DNA of 64,000 nt from Hofstenia miamia (taxonomy: Eukaryota > Xenacoelomorpha > Acoela), in assembly GCA_004352715.1 (NCBI GenBank), contig SCFE01000042.1, positions 635,645-699,644 of the forward strand, given 5' to 3'. Below are positions 45,301-54,764 of this stretch, one piece after another (within the stretch, counting starts at the first letter, position 1; each line of letters starts with the position of its first letter). Made by a program: the position numbers and the translations under genes. The notes beneath the pieces were generated by a model. That model saw only the letters and a program-made list of their open reading frames with translations, had not been told where the DNA came from and searched no databases.

Positions 45301-48300
45301 AAAACTGGGAAAGTATATATAGCAGCTAGTTGAGAAAAAGTATATGTAGAACAAAGATATTTGCATCAAATATTATTCTGTGATTTGTTTTACTGAAAAA
45401 TGTATGTAATTAATGAATGTTTTAGTGGAATCCAAGGAAAAGGCTTTAAAAATGTTTAAGACAATATTTTTTACTTTTTGAAGTTGATTTTTCACCATTT
45501 GAAAAAGCGCACAAATTCAATTAATAGCAAAGACGTACCAGCCTTGGACTTTTATAAAAATATTTCTGTCCTGAAAATTGATCAAAAAATTAAAATTTTG
45601 ACGTAATTGTTAGATTTCTAAAAACACAAATTTAATACTTTAAATTTTCACCAGAAAAAGGTTAGCTTAAATTTAAGCTTTCTCAAGAGATTTGATGATC
45701 CTTCTATTGTTGAATCTGAGTGTGGAGGTCTTTGAGGAAGACAGTACTCAGTGCACTAAACAATTGTAGTGTGTGTTTCCAGCATTAGAAATGTCCAATT
45801 TTTTATCTTGTATTGATTTATTGCCAATTTTTAACTAAAACTTTGACGTAATTTTTCAATTTTCAATTTTTAGCCTCATTTGGACTTTTAGAATTTTGGT
45901 CCGCCCTATTGATAGCAGCTAATATTCAATGTTAGTGCATGAAATTTTTTGTGTATACAAACTAATTCATGGATGTTCACACATGCTACATGCATGTGAA
46001 ATCTTTCCCAAGTTGTGCTTGGATGTTCTAAAGATGATTGTATTAATGACTTTGTTTAGTTTGGGCTATTGTTGGTAATGGAATGTCGCCAAATTTAATT
46101 GCCAAGCATAACTACAATAGGGACCATCAAACAATTATTGTCTCTCGTTCACATGCTGGCAGTGTGGAAAGCATAGCACGTAAATCACTTGGTGCTGATA
46201 TTGAAGTCATTCCTGCTGGAGGCGCTGGTATAATCTTTTCTTAATAAACTACTTTTATGTTTTTAGGATACAAATCGCTTGCTTTGTTTCGAGGTGTCGC
46301 TGATGCTTATATTCATACCACACTCATTAAGAAATGGGATATCTGTGCTGGCCATGCATTATTAAAAGCAATGGGTGGGGATTTAACCACGTTAAAAGGT
46401 ATGTTGTTTATTGTTGCCATGAATATAGGATGCTTTTAATTTAAACAAAAACAGTAAATATTTATATTGATTTAAACGGGAATCTTCCGAACCAATGAAG
46501 GTGTAGAATTAACCGTTTAGTTATTTTTGAGAAATGGAAATCCATGGTGACTGAAGCAACCCCTAGCCACTAAAGAAGCAAAAGTTTGACATCTGGGTTG
46601 TGTACTTTGGTTCATTCAGGTTATCATTATGATGAATGGTTCTGACAATTTCGCCGATGTCGGCATTGCTAAGGAACACTTTCCAATTATCGGGAGACTA
46701 GTTCCATTATTTGATTCAATATGTAAGGCTTCTACCAAGGTTTAGGAAAAGGAGCAGATAGTGAAGATCGTAACAAACCCTTGTTTCCATATAAACAAAC
46801 GTGGTCACAATGATCATCAATTGGTGATCTAATTTCATTATCAGTAATAACTGTGGTTTCATACTAATCGATGAATCTCTGGACCGGATCTGTATCTTTC
46901 ATTTTTGCACGCGTACTGACAATTCTTTGTTTTTGTTTTAAATGCTTACTGTTAACTCCAAATATATCTTCTATTATCTTTACAGTTTGCAGAGTAATTA
47001 TGAGTTACGCCGTTTCGTTATAAATTCTCGTCAGGTAAGGGCGCTTCATGACAATGTAGGTATAAACGTACCAACAGTTTTTTTCATAGAACCTGTATTT
47101 TGGGAAATTTCATGCAATTATCGACTGATTTCTATAGTTTCTCAAATCCGCCTCAATTTAAGCGTTTGCTGAATGGTTTCAAGTTTCAGTTCGAGATCAG
47201 AAGTCTTGGGACAATCTCAATCGGATATTTTAGTCAATTCACCAACATTTATATAACGACTCGTAGGCTCAGTAATTCTTTATTGATGTGGTTAGCGATT
47301 ACCACATATATATACCTTCAAATAATCGTGAAGAAATTCATTTCCAATGTATTTAACTAGAGTTCAAACATTTGTGTAGCAACTACTTGTAAATATTTGA
47401 CTGTAATTTAGTAATAATTATACAGTACGTAAATATTTGAAGTTTTTTGGAATTAAGCTGTATTTTATATGTTCTACAATTTGTAATTAGGTTTTAATTG
47501 TTTTATTATACTAAAATCTCCATTTTCTTGTTGTTAATAGTAGTTTGATGAATTACTTTTTGACAAAAAAATCAGTGGCACAAAAATTAGTAAATATGTA
47601 AACAAAAAGTTAGACAATCAACAAATTAAAAAGAATGGTCTCTCAAACACTAATAGTCTGTCCAACGAAATTACATTTTGCTGCAATTGCTTTATCCAAA
47701 ATTCACATAATTTTTGTATGATCTTGGTTTATTTCAGTCTAACTTTGTTAGATTACAGCAATAAATGGATCGTTGCATGTCGAATTTTTTGCAAGATATA
47801 TGATTGCTTTAGAGTTACGCATTTTTAATTGGTTTTCAGACGTTGTGGAGGTCAATAAGTAAAACTGATTTTGCTCTTATAAAAATTCATTCATCTTTTG
47901 ACAATATTGGATCTGTTACAAAACACATTGGAACGCTCAAACTTATAAGCTCTCGGATCGTGATCATTAACTGGTGTTTACTTGAAATTAAAATCTGGCG
48001 ATGTCTTACAGCACGATTGCAAAACTACAGAACCTAATAAATCAATTTTTTAAGTGATTTGTTTTTTTCTGTCGTTTTGTCTTGATAAAATATTACATCA
48101 TTGACAGCGCCTTTAGATTAAGCAAGCACAAATACTTTCAAAACCCATGTATGAAGTTTCTCTTTGATGTATTGTTTCAAAGTGCATCTACCTTTCAGTG
48201 GAATCATCATTTCATCAATTGCAAGATCTTCATTTTTCTGGACAGAATGACTGAAAGTGCTGAATATTTATAGTCACAATTTCTTTTCCAAATAAATATC

Positions 48301-48720
48301 AATCCGTCAAGACTTTATGTTTGTTTGGTGTTGCCACTGATTTTCTGCGGAAATCCACTTCCGGCCTTTCTTTTCATTGCCCCCATTTTCCCTCAAGAAC
48401 TTGTACGGCACAATAAAAGTTTAGTTTGGCAATTCAACTAGCCGTGGCAATGTTTTTTTGTGTTCTATGTTCTATTTGTGTACAATAATTCCAAGTAGGT
48501 TTGTCTTGTTAAGCTTCAAATAACTGAACAAAACGGACAAAATGCTGGAAACGCAATGAATATAGCATGTTGGAAATTAAAGTGGCAACCTTTATGCTTA
48601 TTCAATATACAATATCTATAAGCACTAATCACGAAAATTCAGTACAGAATATTTATTTGGCTTTTACAAATAACATTGATTCTCATTTTTGTTACAAGAT
48701 ATATATATATATATATATAG

Positions 48721-48761
<41 letters not shown>

Positions 48762-50801
48762 TATTTTCATGCAAAAATGTGTTGTTTGAAACTAAATTAC
48801 AAATTATATGCACGCAATGACATAGAACTATTCGTAATGGAGAGTTGGAATTCTTTCCTCAGAACTCTGCGTATCCCTAACATTGCTTCCTTCTGTACTT
48901 CCCCTTCCCACTAGGGTAATCCTAACTCCTCTAAATACATTTTATGCTTTTCAATTACTACTTCTAATGCTTCAATTACAACCGAAACTATTTCAACATT
49001 CATCAACTTCCACAATCTCTCTATTTCCTTAGTCAACTCCCTGTACTTGTTGTTTACCAAACCACTTGTATCTAGAAATCCTTGGACTGTTTAGCTACAG
49101 CTCTAGGCAGCTTCATAAACTATTAAAGCATATTTTCTCTTAGAAACAAAACCTCAAAAATGTGATTTATGTTATCATCTGAAAAACCGGTATTCTTGTG
49201 ATTGATCAATATAAACTGCCTTGTAGCCAAAATTGTATGCAGACCATCGACGTGGCTCCCGAGTTTCAAATTAAAATGGAAGTGACTCCCAAATTTCAAA
49301 TTAGATTAGAAGTAGACTCCCAAAATCTGCTTACAGTGTGTCTGATTTAGATGCGTCGCAACAGGGGTAAATTTGCATGTTTCTTTTAAACGACCTTTTG
49401 AAAATATGTCAGTTGATAAATAATTTCGACTAACATGTCCTCATTGATAGGAATACAGGCCTACCGCTCCCAGCAGCAAATGTTCTCTAGTTCAAGATGA
49501 GGAGGTACTTTTTTTGTGTGCAGGTTTACACAAGTCTTCAAACATAATAGGTACAACATCTTTTCTGCATCCACATAGGATAAGTGCTTAGCAGTGGCAT
49601 GAACTTAGTCCAGGGAGATAGACTTACCATTCCAATAAAGTAGTCAATTAACTTTGCCTTGAAGAGCCCTTGTTTATAACACCCTAAGTGGATTCACATA
49701 ATTTGAAAACAATTGTCTTCTTTTCTTAGAAATAATTTAATCCAACAAATGAGGTTACCGGGAACATTACATCTGGTAAGATCTTTTATAAGATGATTGT
49801 AGTTAAAATTGTTGAAAGTTTTTGAAAAGTCAAGTACCAGACCGGAAACGTAAGCAGTACGTGGAATGATACACAGCAATATAACCTGGAAATATAACAA
49901 AACGTCAGTTGTAGACCTTTTGCAGTGGTAAACCAATTGTAGTGTATAATAAAAAGGTCTAAGAAAATGTAAGCGACAATCTCTTCAAATTGACGACTAA
50001 GAACACGATTACAAGCGATACCTCTCAAATTACTACCATTGACATTTATTAATAAATATGATATTTTGATTGTTACAACGATTCATTACTGACATTCATT
50101 ACTCTGGAAGTGTTCATAGTTGAGTCGATATGAGACAATATATCCTCAATGGACTTTTCTTCCTTACTAATATAGTCTTTACCCAATAATTCAGGAATTC
50201 CGTTCATCCCGAAAGTTCGTTTATGAATCGCACAAAGTACTTGCTTATTGCAATTTTGTGTCGTACTGTATCTTGTGAAATTTGCTAACATAGTTAGCCT
50301 ATACATGTTACTTTTCTTAATTTAAAACAGCAAATTCCTAAGTCAAATTAAATTGTTTTACAAATATTGCATTTATAACGTGTCGTATCACACGTTCTCA
50401 CAATACTTTTGGTTTCAATAATTTATTACATGTTTTTTTGTTAGCAGTAATGCTTGTACACTATATGTACCCAAGATAAACTGCTAACAATATTTATGTA
50501 TTTATTGTATGCATAAGGTTACCTTCTGATTATCCGCCCTAAGTCACATGCACAAACTTTGGCGGGAAACCGGGCGTTTACAAAATGGTGGATGTTAATA
50601 TTTCAAAGCTATTAATCTCTAACGAAATTGAAACTAACAAAAAACAATAACAAACCACTTAAGCTGCATTTTCAAAAATCTCGGAACGTTTAAGGGAAAG
50701 AACATTCCAAATGAATCATCTAACAATCTAAGACCAAAGTTTCAATTTACATTCATTACTAAGGAACAGTTGTTAATTGATAGAATTAAATCGTGTGGAA
50801 T

Positions 50802-50839
<38 letters not shown>

Positions 50840-50918
50840 ANNNNNNNNNNNNNNNNNNNNNNNNNNNNNNNNNNNNNNNNNNNNNNNNNNNNNNNNNNNN
50901 NNNNNNNNNNNNNNNNNN

Positions 50919-50949
<31 letters not shown>

Positions 50950-52823
50950 AAGATTACTTGCTGTTTATTTACAATTATTGCTTTAAAAATAATATTTTTC
51001 CAGAAGAACTAAAATATGCTGATATTGCACATATTTACAAGAAAGGAGATCCACTTATTGGTTCTAACTATCGACAGATTGCAATAATAAGCATATTTTT
51101 TAAAAATTTTGAGAAATTTTCAAGCGTCCAAATATACGATTACATTAACTCTTTCACTGCGAAATTCGACTTTAGTCACACGGCCAACATTATGTCTGAC
51201 TGCGAAATTCGACTTCAGTCCATATCTCTGAAAAAACTTCTTTTACTGCGATATTTGATCATAGTCACAGAGTGCATAAAATAATGGTGCCAGCTGTACG
51301 ATAAGTTTTACTCTTCAAAAAGATGATAATACATCACCCATTGAGAATTTCTGAAAATTCATGAAACGCAGTGAAAGGGTTAATCCAGAAAATATATTTC
51401 GTATAAACAATTCGGCTCTACTACTCATGAATAAATTGCATTAACTTAAACAATCCGTCTAAACCTCAATAACGACTTTTGCTCAGCTGTAGAAATTCTA
51501 GATCTCAGTAAAGTATTTGACACCATAAGTCATGAAATTTTCGGTAAAATATTATTGCTATGGATTTTGTTCAAAGACGGTAGATTTAATAACTAATTTC
51601 TTAAAGAATTGCAAACATACAATTAGAATAGATAATGTATACTCAAATTATGTAATACCAGATGGAGGAGCACGGCAAAGTATCGTCTTATGTCCTATGC
51701 TCTACACAAATGTGAATGATATGATACATGCAAAATATACCAATATGCAGTGGATACTTGTTTAATCAGTAAGAATTATAGCCTATTTAATGCAACAACT
51801 GAGCTAAACACTAATATCCAAAATCTAATCAAATATTTCACTTATAACACATCAAATGTTAACATCAACAAGACAGAATTCACGATCTTTGCACCAAACG
51901 GCCTTAGATATATGCCAGACAAACTAAAAATTTACATTAGTGAAAAACAAACAGAACAATCTAAAACTATGAAATACTCAGGGAGTTTAATTAAATATGA
52001 ATAAAGGCATTCAATACATTACGGAATTAAGAAAAATAACACAAAACCAACAACTTATACAATCATTACCAGTCAACTGTCCTATTGTTGCGAACTTTAA
52101 AACTTAATAAGCAAAAACTATATGTGGAGTTTGCACACATTTAACAGAGTAGTGCGAGCAGTGTTTAACTGCAATATGATAAACACTAGTAGATGCCCAC
52201 AAGAGTATTCAACGTTAGCACCTAGTTACTTCATAAAATACATAAGCATGTGTTTCAACTACAAGCAAACTAACAAACTGGCTAAATATAAGAATAGATT
52301 GTAATCATAACTTAAAACAATAAATTTCCCTATTAGTTGTAAGGGAAAGCAATGGAATAATTCAATTCATTAAATTCAATAAAGCAATGCAATGCGTTAG
52401 ATATCCGAAATTCTAAAATATTACAATATTCAAAGAAGAATTGAAACACAATTTACTTAGTCATCAATAAATAATAGGTACAACTAAAAAGAAACATGCA
52501 TGGGAGAAATTTATATAAATTGTTTTTAAAATGTATATATTTATTTTAGTTTATTTGAAATAGTATTTATTTATTTTAGTTTATTTGAAATAGTAGTTAT
52601 TTTAGTTTATTGTAAACAGTATGTATTCAATAAATTTGTTTGAAAAAGCCTATCTTTATTTGCTTAAATAAAAAGCTAATTATGCGGTACTGTATGAAAG
52701 TTGTTTCTTTTAGGAGAGGAAATTACTTACGGATTTGAAGATAACCAAAAAAATGAAGGAGGCGTTTTGGCCGCATTAAAGAATCGGAAAGCATATTTGA
52801 ACGCATTTAGAAGTGAGAATTAG
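28240..52823 (+). CDS. BPNT2: Golgi PAP phosphatase (gPAPP / IMPAD1), six visible exons
   Basis: The exons at 28240-28474, 29761-29920, 35397-35492, 46060-46227, 46267-46398 and 52714-52823 join in frame to about 299 residues plus stop. The product is an inositol monophosphatase-family, Mg-dependent enzyme that hydrolyses 3'-phosphoadenosine 5'-phosphate to AMP in the Golgi lumen, clearing the by-product of sulfotransferases. Family signatures are in order: [20 protein letters not shown] (metal-binding Glu), [12 protein letters not shown] (core metal site), [24 protein letters not shown] and [15 protein letters not shown] (C-terminal Asp motif), then GEEITYG. Human BPNT2 is 359 residues; the missing 60 or so are the N-terminal membrane anchor, from an exon upstream or in a gap. 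All catalytic motifs are intact, so it is probably functional. Confidence 0.93.
28546..28572. repeat. (TA)n microsatellite
   Basis: Perfect AT alternation in the intron after the first visible exon; it creates spurious Tyr-Ile ORFs. Confidence 0.95.
29493..29543. repeat. (TA)n microsatellite
   Basis: Perfect AT alternation directly abutting the left terminus of the MITE at 29545; a second run at about 29691-29727 abuts its right side. Confidence 0.95.
29545..29688. mobile_element. Tigger/pogo-like MITE, about 144 bp
   Basis: Left CTGTCAAATCTCGCTACTA and, reverse-complemented, right TTCAAATCTGACTACTATG form imperfect terminal inverted repeats extending into CTATGCCA. The CAGTCAAATCTCG-like start is what I know from Tigger/pogo elements, which duplicate TA; both flanks are TA repeats. 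It is non-autonomous. Confidence 0.7.
29761..29920 (+). CDS. BPNT2: BPNT2 exon
   Basis: Acceptor ACATTTAG ends at 29760 and donor GTGAGT starts at 29921. Encodes [13 protein letters not shown] through [15 protein letters not shown]. It carries the metal-binding Glu pair and the DPLDAT core site. Ends in phase 1. Confidence 0.93.
30848..33619 (+). mobile_element. Transib (RAG1-like) DNA transposon, right end truncated
   Basis: It starts with CACAGTGGAGTATTTCACC (30848-30866), whose first seven bases equal the V(D)J recombination heptamer, a known property of Transib ends. The right side ends with TTTTGATCAACTTTTGAGG and TGAAAT (33596-33619), the inverted repeat of the left subterminal sequence CACCTTGAAAGTTGATCAAA. 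The outermost 12 or so bases, including the heptamer, are lost where Penelope sequence begins. Between them is a RAG1-related transposase pseudogene. It lies in a BPNT2 intron in the same orientation as the gene. Confidence 0.8.
31097..33426 (+). pseudogene. Transib transposase (RAG1 core relative)
   Basis: A 19-bp first exon (31097-31115, MDNEEQ) has donor GTATGT; the acceptor TTTCTGTTTCAG ends at 31422 and the frame continues as [17 protein letters not shown]. Across several frameshifts the body keeps RAG1/Transib landmarks: GCDGS near 32236 (first catalytic Asp), a [13 protein letters not shown] block near 32560 (second Asp region), [13 protein letters not shown] and [12 protein letters not shown] (32880-32970), TIHKILKHG (the zinc-binding HxxxxH of RAG1 ZnH2) near 33090, and [18 protein letters not shown] (33145-33200), holding the catalytic Glu. 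A C-terminal [17 protein letters not shown] block follows. The cysteines expected after the second Asp (CxxC) are not evident. Inactive. Confidence 0.8.
33620..34303. mobile_element. Penelope-like element: inverted 5' RT piece plus plus-strand GIY-YIG part
   Basis: On the minus strand (33850-33620) the RT tail reads [36 protein letters not shown] and [13 protein letters not shown]. On the plus strand (33840-33952) the reading resumes at [19 protein letters not shown] and RNGYPQKMI, then the GIY-YIG endonuclease appears at about 34160-34280: [20 protein letters not shown] and [15 protein letters not shown]. The two RT pieces share an inverted overlap (ATTTCTTACATGCTCATCAT at 33839-33858 versus 33641-33660). 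This is the pattern of a 5' inversion during target-primed insertion. The element begins where Transib is cut. Confidence 0.8.
34304..34575. other. Assembly gap (272 N) inside a TA repeat
   Basis: The flanks are (TA)n on both sides (34284-34303 and 34576-34589), so the gap is a collapsed microsatellite or hides the 3' part of the Penelope element. Confidence 1.
34590..34868 (+). other. Possible retroelement 3' end with TTCTA tandem tail
   Basis: Sequence after the gap ends in four or five TTCTA units (about 34846-34866). Pentamer tails occur on some LINE and Penelope copies. A short frame at 34590-34728 has no recognised motif. It could be the Penelope 3' end; not provable across the gap. 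Confidence 0.35.
35397..35492 (+). CDS. BPNT2: BPNT2 exon
   Basis: Acceptor TTCTTGTTTAG ends at 35396 and donor GTACGT starts at 35493. Encodes [20 protein letters not shown] and [12 protein letters not shown], matching the human VTTMVCVAVNGKPMLGVIHK region. Phase 1 in, phase 1 out. Confidence 0.92.
35932..35964. repeat. (TA)n microsatellite
   Basis: AT alternation immediately left of a Tc1 end at 35974. Confidence 0.95.
35974..36460 (-). mobile_element. Tc1-like transposon, C-terminal half, cut by gap
   Basis: TA at 35972-35973 is followed by the terminus CAGTGGGGCAAAAATTATCC. On the minus strand, from the gap inward, the reading is FKQDNDPKH, then [14 protein letters not shown], the Tc1 signature with the second catalytic Asp, then a degenerate C-terminus. 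A stop replaces the Trp that usually follows ENL. The other half lies in the gap or is lost. Confidence 0.85.
36461..37460. other. Assembly gap (1,000 N)
   Basis: Exactly 1,000 N within a BPNT2 intron; it hides the rest of the Tc1 element. Confidence 1.
37461..37951. other. Unassigned intron sequence
   Basis: AT-rich with no feature recognised, up to the transposon terminus at 37952. Confidence 0.4.
38333..40446 (-). pseudogene. Unclassified transposase-like protein, copy 2 (near full length)
   Basis: Minus strand. Frame 40446-39470 starts [18 protein letters not shown], has a Cys-rich [20 protein letters not shown], a basic region [29 protein letters not shown], and [15 protein letters not shown], then [12 protein letters not shown]. 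After a frame change near 39480 it continues [54 protein letters not shown] and [18 protein letters not shown], with a stop near 39121, and after further breaks ends with 38800-38333 ([39 protein letters not shown]). The FDGKRDKT and [10 protein letters not shown] Asp/His-containing motifs could be part of an RNase H-like catalytic core; that is inference. I recognise the family only as uncharacterised invertebrate proteins. Confidence 0.7.
40503..40690. mobile_element. MITE, 188 bp, TGATGA flanks
   Basis: Termini GTAGGGCAAGGCAAATGG and, at the right, TTTGCCTTGCCCTAC are inverted repeats, with a second inner pair around TTGGTCAA. Both sides carry TGATGA (40497-40502 and 40691-40696); an 8-bp ACTGATGA duplication is also possible if the last AC is shared. 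It has no coding capacity and is nested in the transposon at 37952-41105. Confidence 0.8.
41106..46059. other. BPNT2 intron, right part: nothing recognised
   Basis: AT-rich sequence with (TA)n runs at about 41164-41187 and 42333-42361. A 106-codon frame at 42311-42631 begins in a TA repeat and has no motif I know. No transposase or RT motif found. Confidence 0.5.
46060..46227 (+). CDS. BPNT2: BPNT2 exon
   Basis: Acceptor TTTGTTTAG ends at 46059 and donor GTATAA starts at 46228. Encodes [20 protein letters not shown], then [20 protein letters not shown] and [10 protein letters not shown]. It matches the human VVSRSHSG and IIPAGGAGYK segments. Phase 1 in, phase 1 out. Confidence 0.93.
46228..46266 (+). 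other. BPNT2 mini-intron, 39 bp
   Basis: GTATAATC to ATGTTTTTAG. Removing exactly these 39 bp restores GGAGYK across the junction. 39 is a multiple of three, but it contains an in-frame stop (TAA) when read through, so it must be spliced for a full product. Confidence 0.85.
46267..46398 (+). CDS. BPNT2: BPNT2 exon
   Basis: Acceptor TTTTTAG ends at 46266 and donor GTATGT starts at 46399. Encodes [40 protein letters not shown] and TLK. WDICAG carries the C-terminal catalytic Asp of the family. Phase 1 in, phase 1 out. Confidence 0.95.
46399..48859. other. BPNT2 intron, left part: nothing recognised
   Basis: AT-rich with small chance ORFs, and (TA)n runs at about 48701-48718 and 48729-48759. 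No element ends or coding motifs seen. Confidence 0.5.
48860..49100 (-). mobile_element. R4/NeSL-like LINE C-terminal fragment
   Basis: On the minus strand the segment reads [33 protein letters not shown] and, after a frame change, [14 protein letters not shown]. These match the conserved C-terminal block of R4/NeSL/Dong-type LINEs (KExxRLWK, VVPVVIGALG, LLGTAHILRKVL). It is about 80 codons and decayed. It may come from the same family as 26989-27875. Confidence 0.6.
49690..50038 (-). mobile_element. LINE RT fragment (motif A region)
   Basis: Minus-strand frames 50028-49786 and 49936-49694 give [30 protein letters not shown] and [19 protein letters not shown], the last being RT motif A, followed by [14 protein letters not shown]. 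The catalytic Asp of LDFSK is present; the YxDD region is not. It is an isolated fragment in the BPNT2 intron. Confidence 0.8.
50039..50810. other. Unassigned intron sequence
   Basis: A 77-codon frame at 50306-50073 (minus) has no motif I recognise. A short GC-richer stretch lies around 50535-50580. Otherwise AT-rich. Confidence 0.4.
50841..50918. other. Assembly gap (78 N) in a TA repeat
   Basis: Flanked by (TA)n at about 50807-50837 and 50919-50946, so probably an unresolved microsatellite. Confidence 1.
50947..52640 (+). mobile_element. LINE-E: Jockey-like RT, degenerate, split by a MITE
   Basis: Plus-strand frames read [20 protein letters not shown] and [15 protein letters not shown] (RT motif 1), then after the MITE at 51149-51379 a motif A remnant [16 protein letters not shown], a motif B remnant and an altered YxDD ([14 protein letters not shown] instead of YADD). 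[15 protein letters not shown] and the thumb region follow. The 3' end has a tandem TTTATTTATTTTAGTTTATT repeat at about 52547-52612. Multiple frameshifts are present. It is close in motif style to LINE-B. Confidence 0.8.
51149..51379. mobile_element. piggyBac-type MITE, 231 bp
   Basis: Both sides carry TTAA (51145-51148 and 51380-51383). The termini CTCTTTCACTGCGAAATT (left) and, reverse-complemented, CCCTTTCACTGCGTTTCA (right) are inverted repeats of about 13 bp with one mismatch. Internal direct repeats of ACTGCGAAATTCGACTT are at about 51156 and 51200. Inserted inside LINE-E. Confidence 0.85.
52714..52823 (+). CDS. BPNT2: BPNT2 terminal exon
   Basis: Acceptor TTCTTTTAG ends at 52713 and the stop TAG is at 52821-52823. 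Encodes [20 protein letters not shown] and [16 protein letters not shown], aligning with human GEEISYTGSDGIEGGLLAS. A possible poly(A) signal AATAAA is at 53050-53055; this is only a candidate. Confidence 0.93.
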
Positions 52824-54328
52824 TTTTTTAATTATTTAGATGTTTTTCTAAATACAGCACTAACATTTTGTTAAAAATTATTTAAAATTTCCTTTTTAAT
52901 TTATAATTATTATTAGTATCAAAAGTTGCTGTCTTAGAGGAACATGATTCTATATTTGTATATATGCATTTGAATTAATTTGTATTTTTTAAGCAAGGGA
53001 ATATATAGTTGGTTCAGGGTTAAAGTGTTTTAGGATAATCTATACATATAATAAACAGAGTTTTCTGTGGACGGGACCAAAGATCTCGGACATGGACTGG
53101 CTTTTTTCACATAAAAATTGTCTCAGAATATAAAGGGTGGATTCAACAAATTGTTGACTGTTTTGTAATTTGATTTTAAGTATAAGATTTAAAAAAATTT
53201 AGACAATTAAAAAATACATACTTTTCTAAATAGCGTAATTAAACAAAGCTACAGTTAAATATTTGCAATAAATTTTCATAAGCTTAAAATCTCGAACTTG
53301 AATGAATTCGTGAAATTCGATCAGAAAAACTCTGAAGAGAAATGATTAATACTGAAATTATGGTAAAATTTCAAAAAACTTGTACCAAGTAACTCGACTA
53401 GAAAAGCCTGCATTGAACACGTATTTCTCTTAAATCTGTTAAAATTGTGCTATTTATGAATATAATTTTCTATGTTGCTTAGACTGTTGCTAAGGATTTT
53501 ATGAAAACGCTCTCAATGATTTTTAAATATCTCCTGGAATGTTGATATATGTTTGAGCTTAGTTCTTAGTTGCTCATTGCTATGAACATGTGTAACCTTC
53601 TCTTGAATTATTTTTAATTTTCTTAGTTCATTAATCATGTTTTAAAAATGGAATACTCTATATTCGATTTTAAAGAATTTTTCATAATTAGTTTTTTTTC
53701 TGCCTAATAATGTCTTCTAATAATATTTTAATATTTCAATCTATAACAATATTTGTACATTGATTTTTCTTTAATTCTAAGTAGTAAGGTAACGGGGAGA
53801 CCCGTCTCATTGGGACACCCTGAAGTTTTCGTAACACCTATGACTATTTGCCATGTGGAAATGAAGTGATTCTATTGGGCGCCATCTAGTAATGAAATAT
53901 TTTTGACAAAACTAAATTGAACAAATTAATTTTTTTTACGAAATTTTTATTTTTTTTTCCAGCATTTTGGCAAAGTGATATAATTGTTGACAAGAAACAT
54001 TTGACACAGTTAAAATTAGTTTTGTGATGTTTTTTAAGCAAACTGATGTATTTGCTTCTTTTAATATAGTTATGAAATGTTCATTGTAACAATGTTTCTA
54101 ATTATGCAACACTGTATTAAGGAAAATATTTCATAGATGTAAAACCCAACACGTGGGTATAACATTTTATATTGTGTATAGACATATATTTCAACATGCA
54201 CTAATATTAATCAAAGATGTAATATTCAAAGGGGAAAATTATAACTATATATTCATCAATTGTGTATAAATTGTGCTAAATGTAAAAGCGCACATTACAC
54301 AATGACTCTAAGTCATGAAGTTCAGCAT
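52824..54328. other. BPNT2 3' flank; nothing else recognised
   Basis: Likely 3' UTR then intergenic. A short inverted repeat, ACGGGGAGACCCGTCTC, at about 53793-53809 precedes TTGGGACACCCTG, a phrase seen at mariner ends; no partner was found. Confidence 0.45.
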
Positions 54329-54345
54329 CTGTCTCTTATACACAT
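54329..54345. other. Tn5/Nextera mosaic-end sequence (17 bp)
   Basis: CTGTCTCTTATACACAT equals the first 17 bases of the 19-bp Tn5 mosaic-end reverse complement used in tagmentation libraries. An exact 17-mer by chance in 64 kb is very unlikely. It suggests residual adapter and a possible false join here; a short frame (54315-54521) spans it. Confidence 0.8.
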
Positions 54346-54764
54346 TCTGTAAAGTTTCCATCTTCATTCTAAAATATGATGACATTTCCACATTCAACCA
54401 GGAGGTGGCCATCAGAAATGCCTTAAGTAATTTATTTAACGTGGCTGGCTTTCCCCAGGAGGCCTACTATTACCACAGACGTAAACTATGTGCCATAAAA
54501 ACGATAATAATCCCCCTGTAATTGTTTTATGCTATATTATGTGGAAAAAATTACTAATTTATATTTCAATCAATTACACACTATAATTTGTTCAAGAATG
54601 ATTGTAAAATATTTTTTAAGAATAAATGTGTTTTCTGTGCTCTTCAGTGGTTAACTTAAAATTCTAATATACTGCTACTAGAGTTTTTCTTTGAGAATGT
54701 TTTTTTCTGTAAATGTTGTTAAAGTTTAATAATGATGGTTTTGTGAAATCATTTGATTTGACGC

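Noticed and set aside
54315-54521. 68-codon ORF over the adapter remnant
   Set aside because: It starts upstream of and runs through Tn5 mosaic-end sequence, so the frame may be artificial; no motif recognised.
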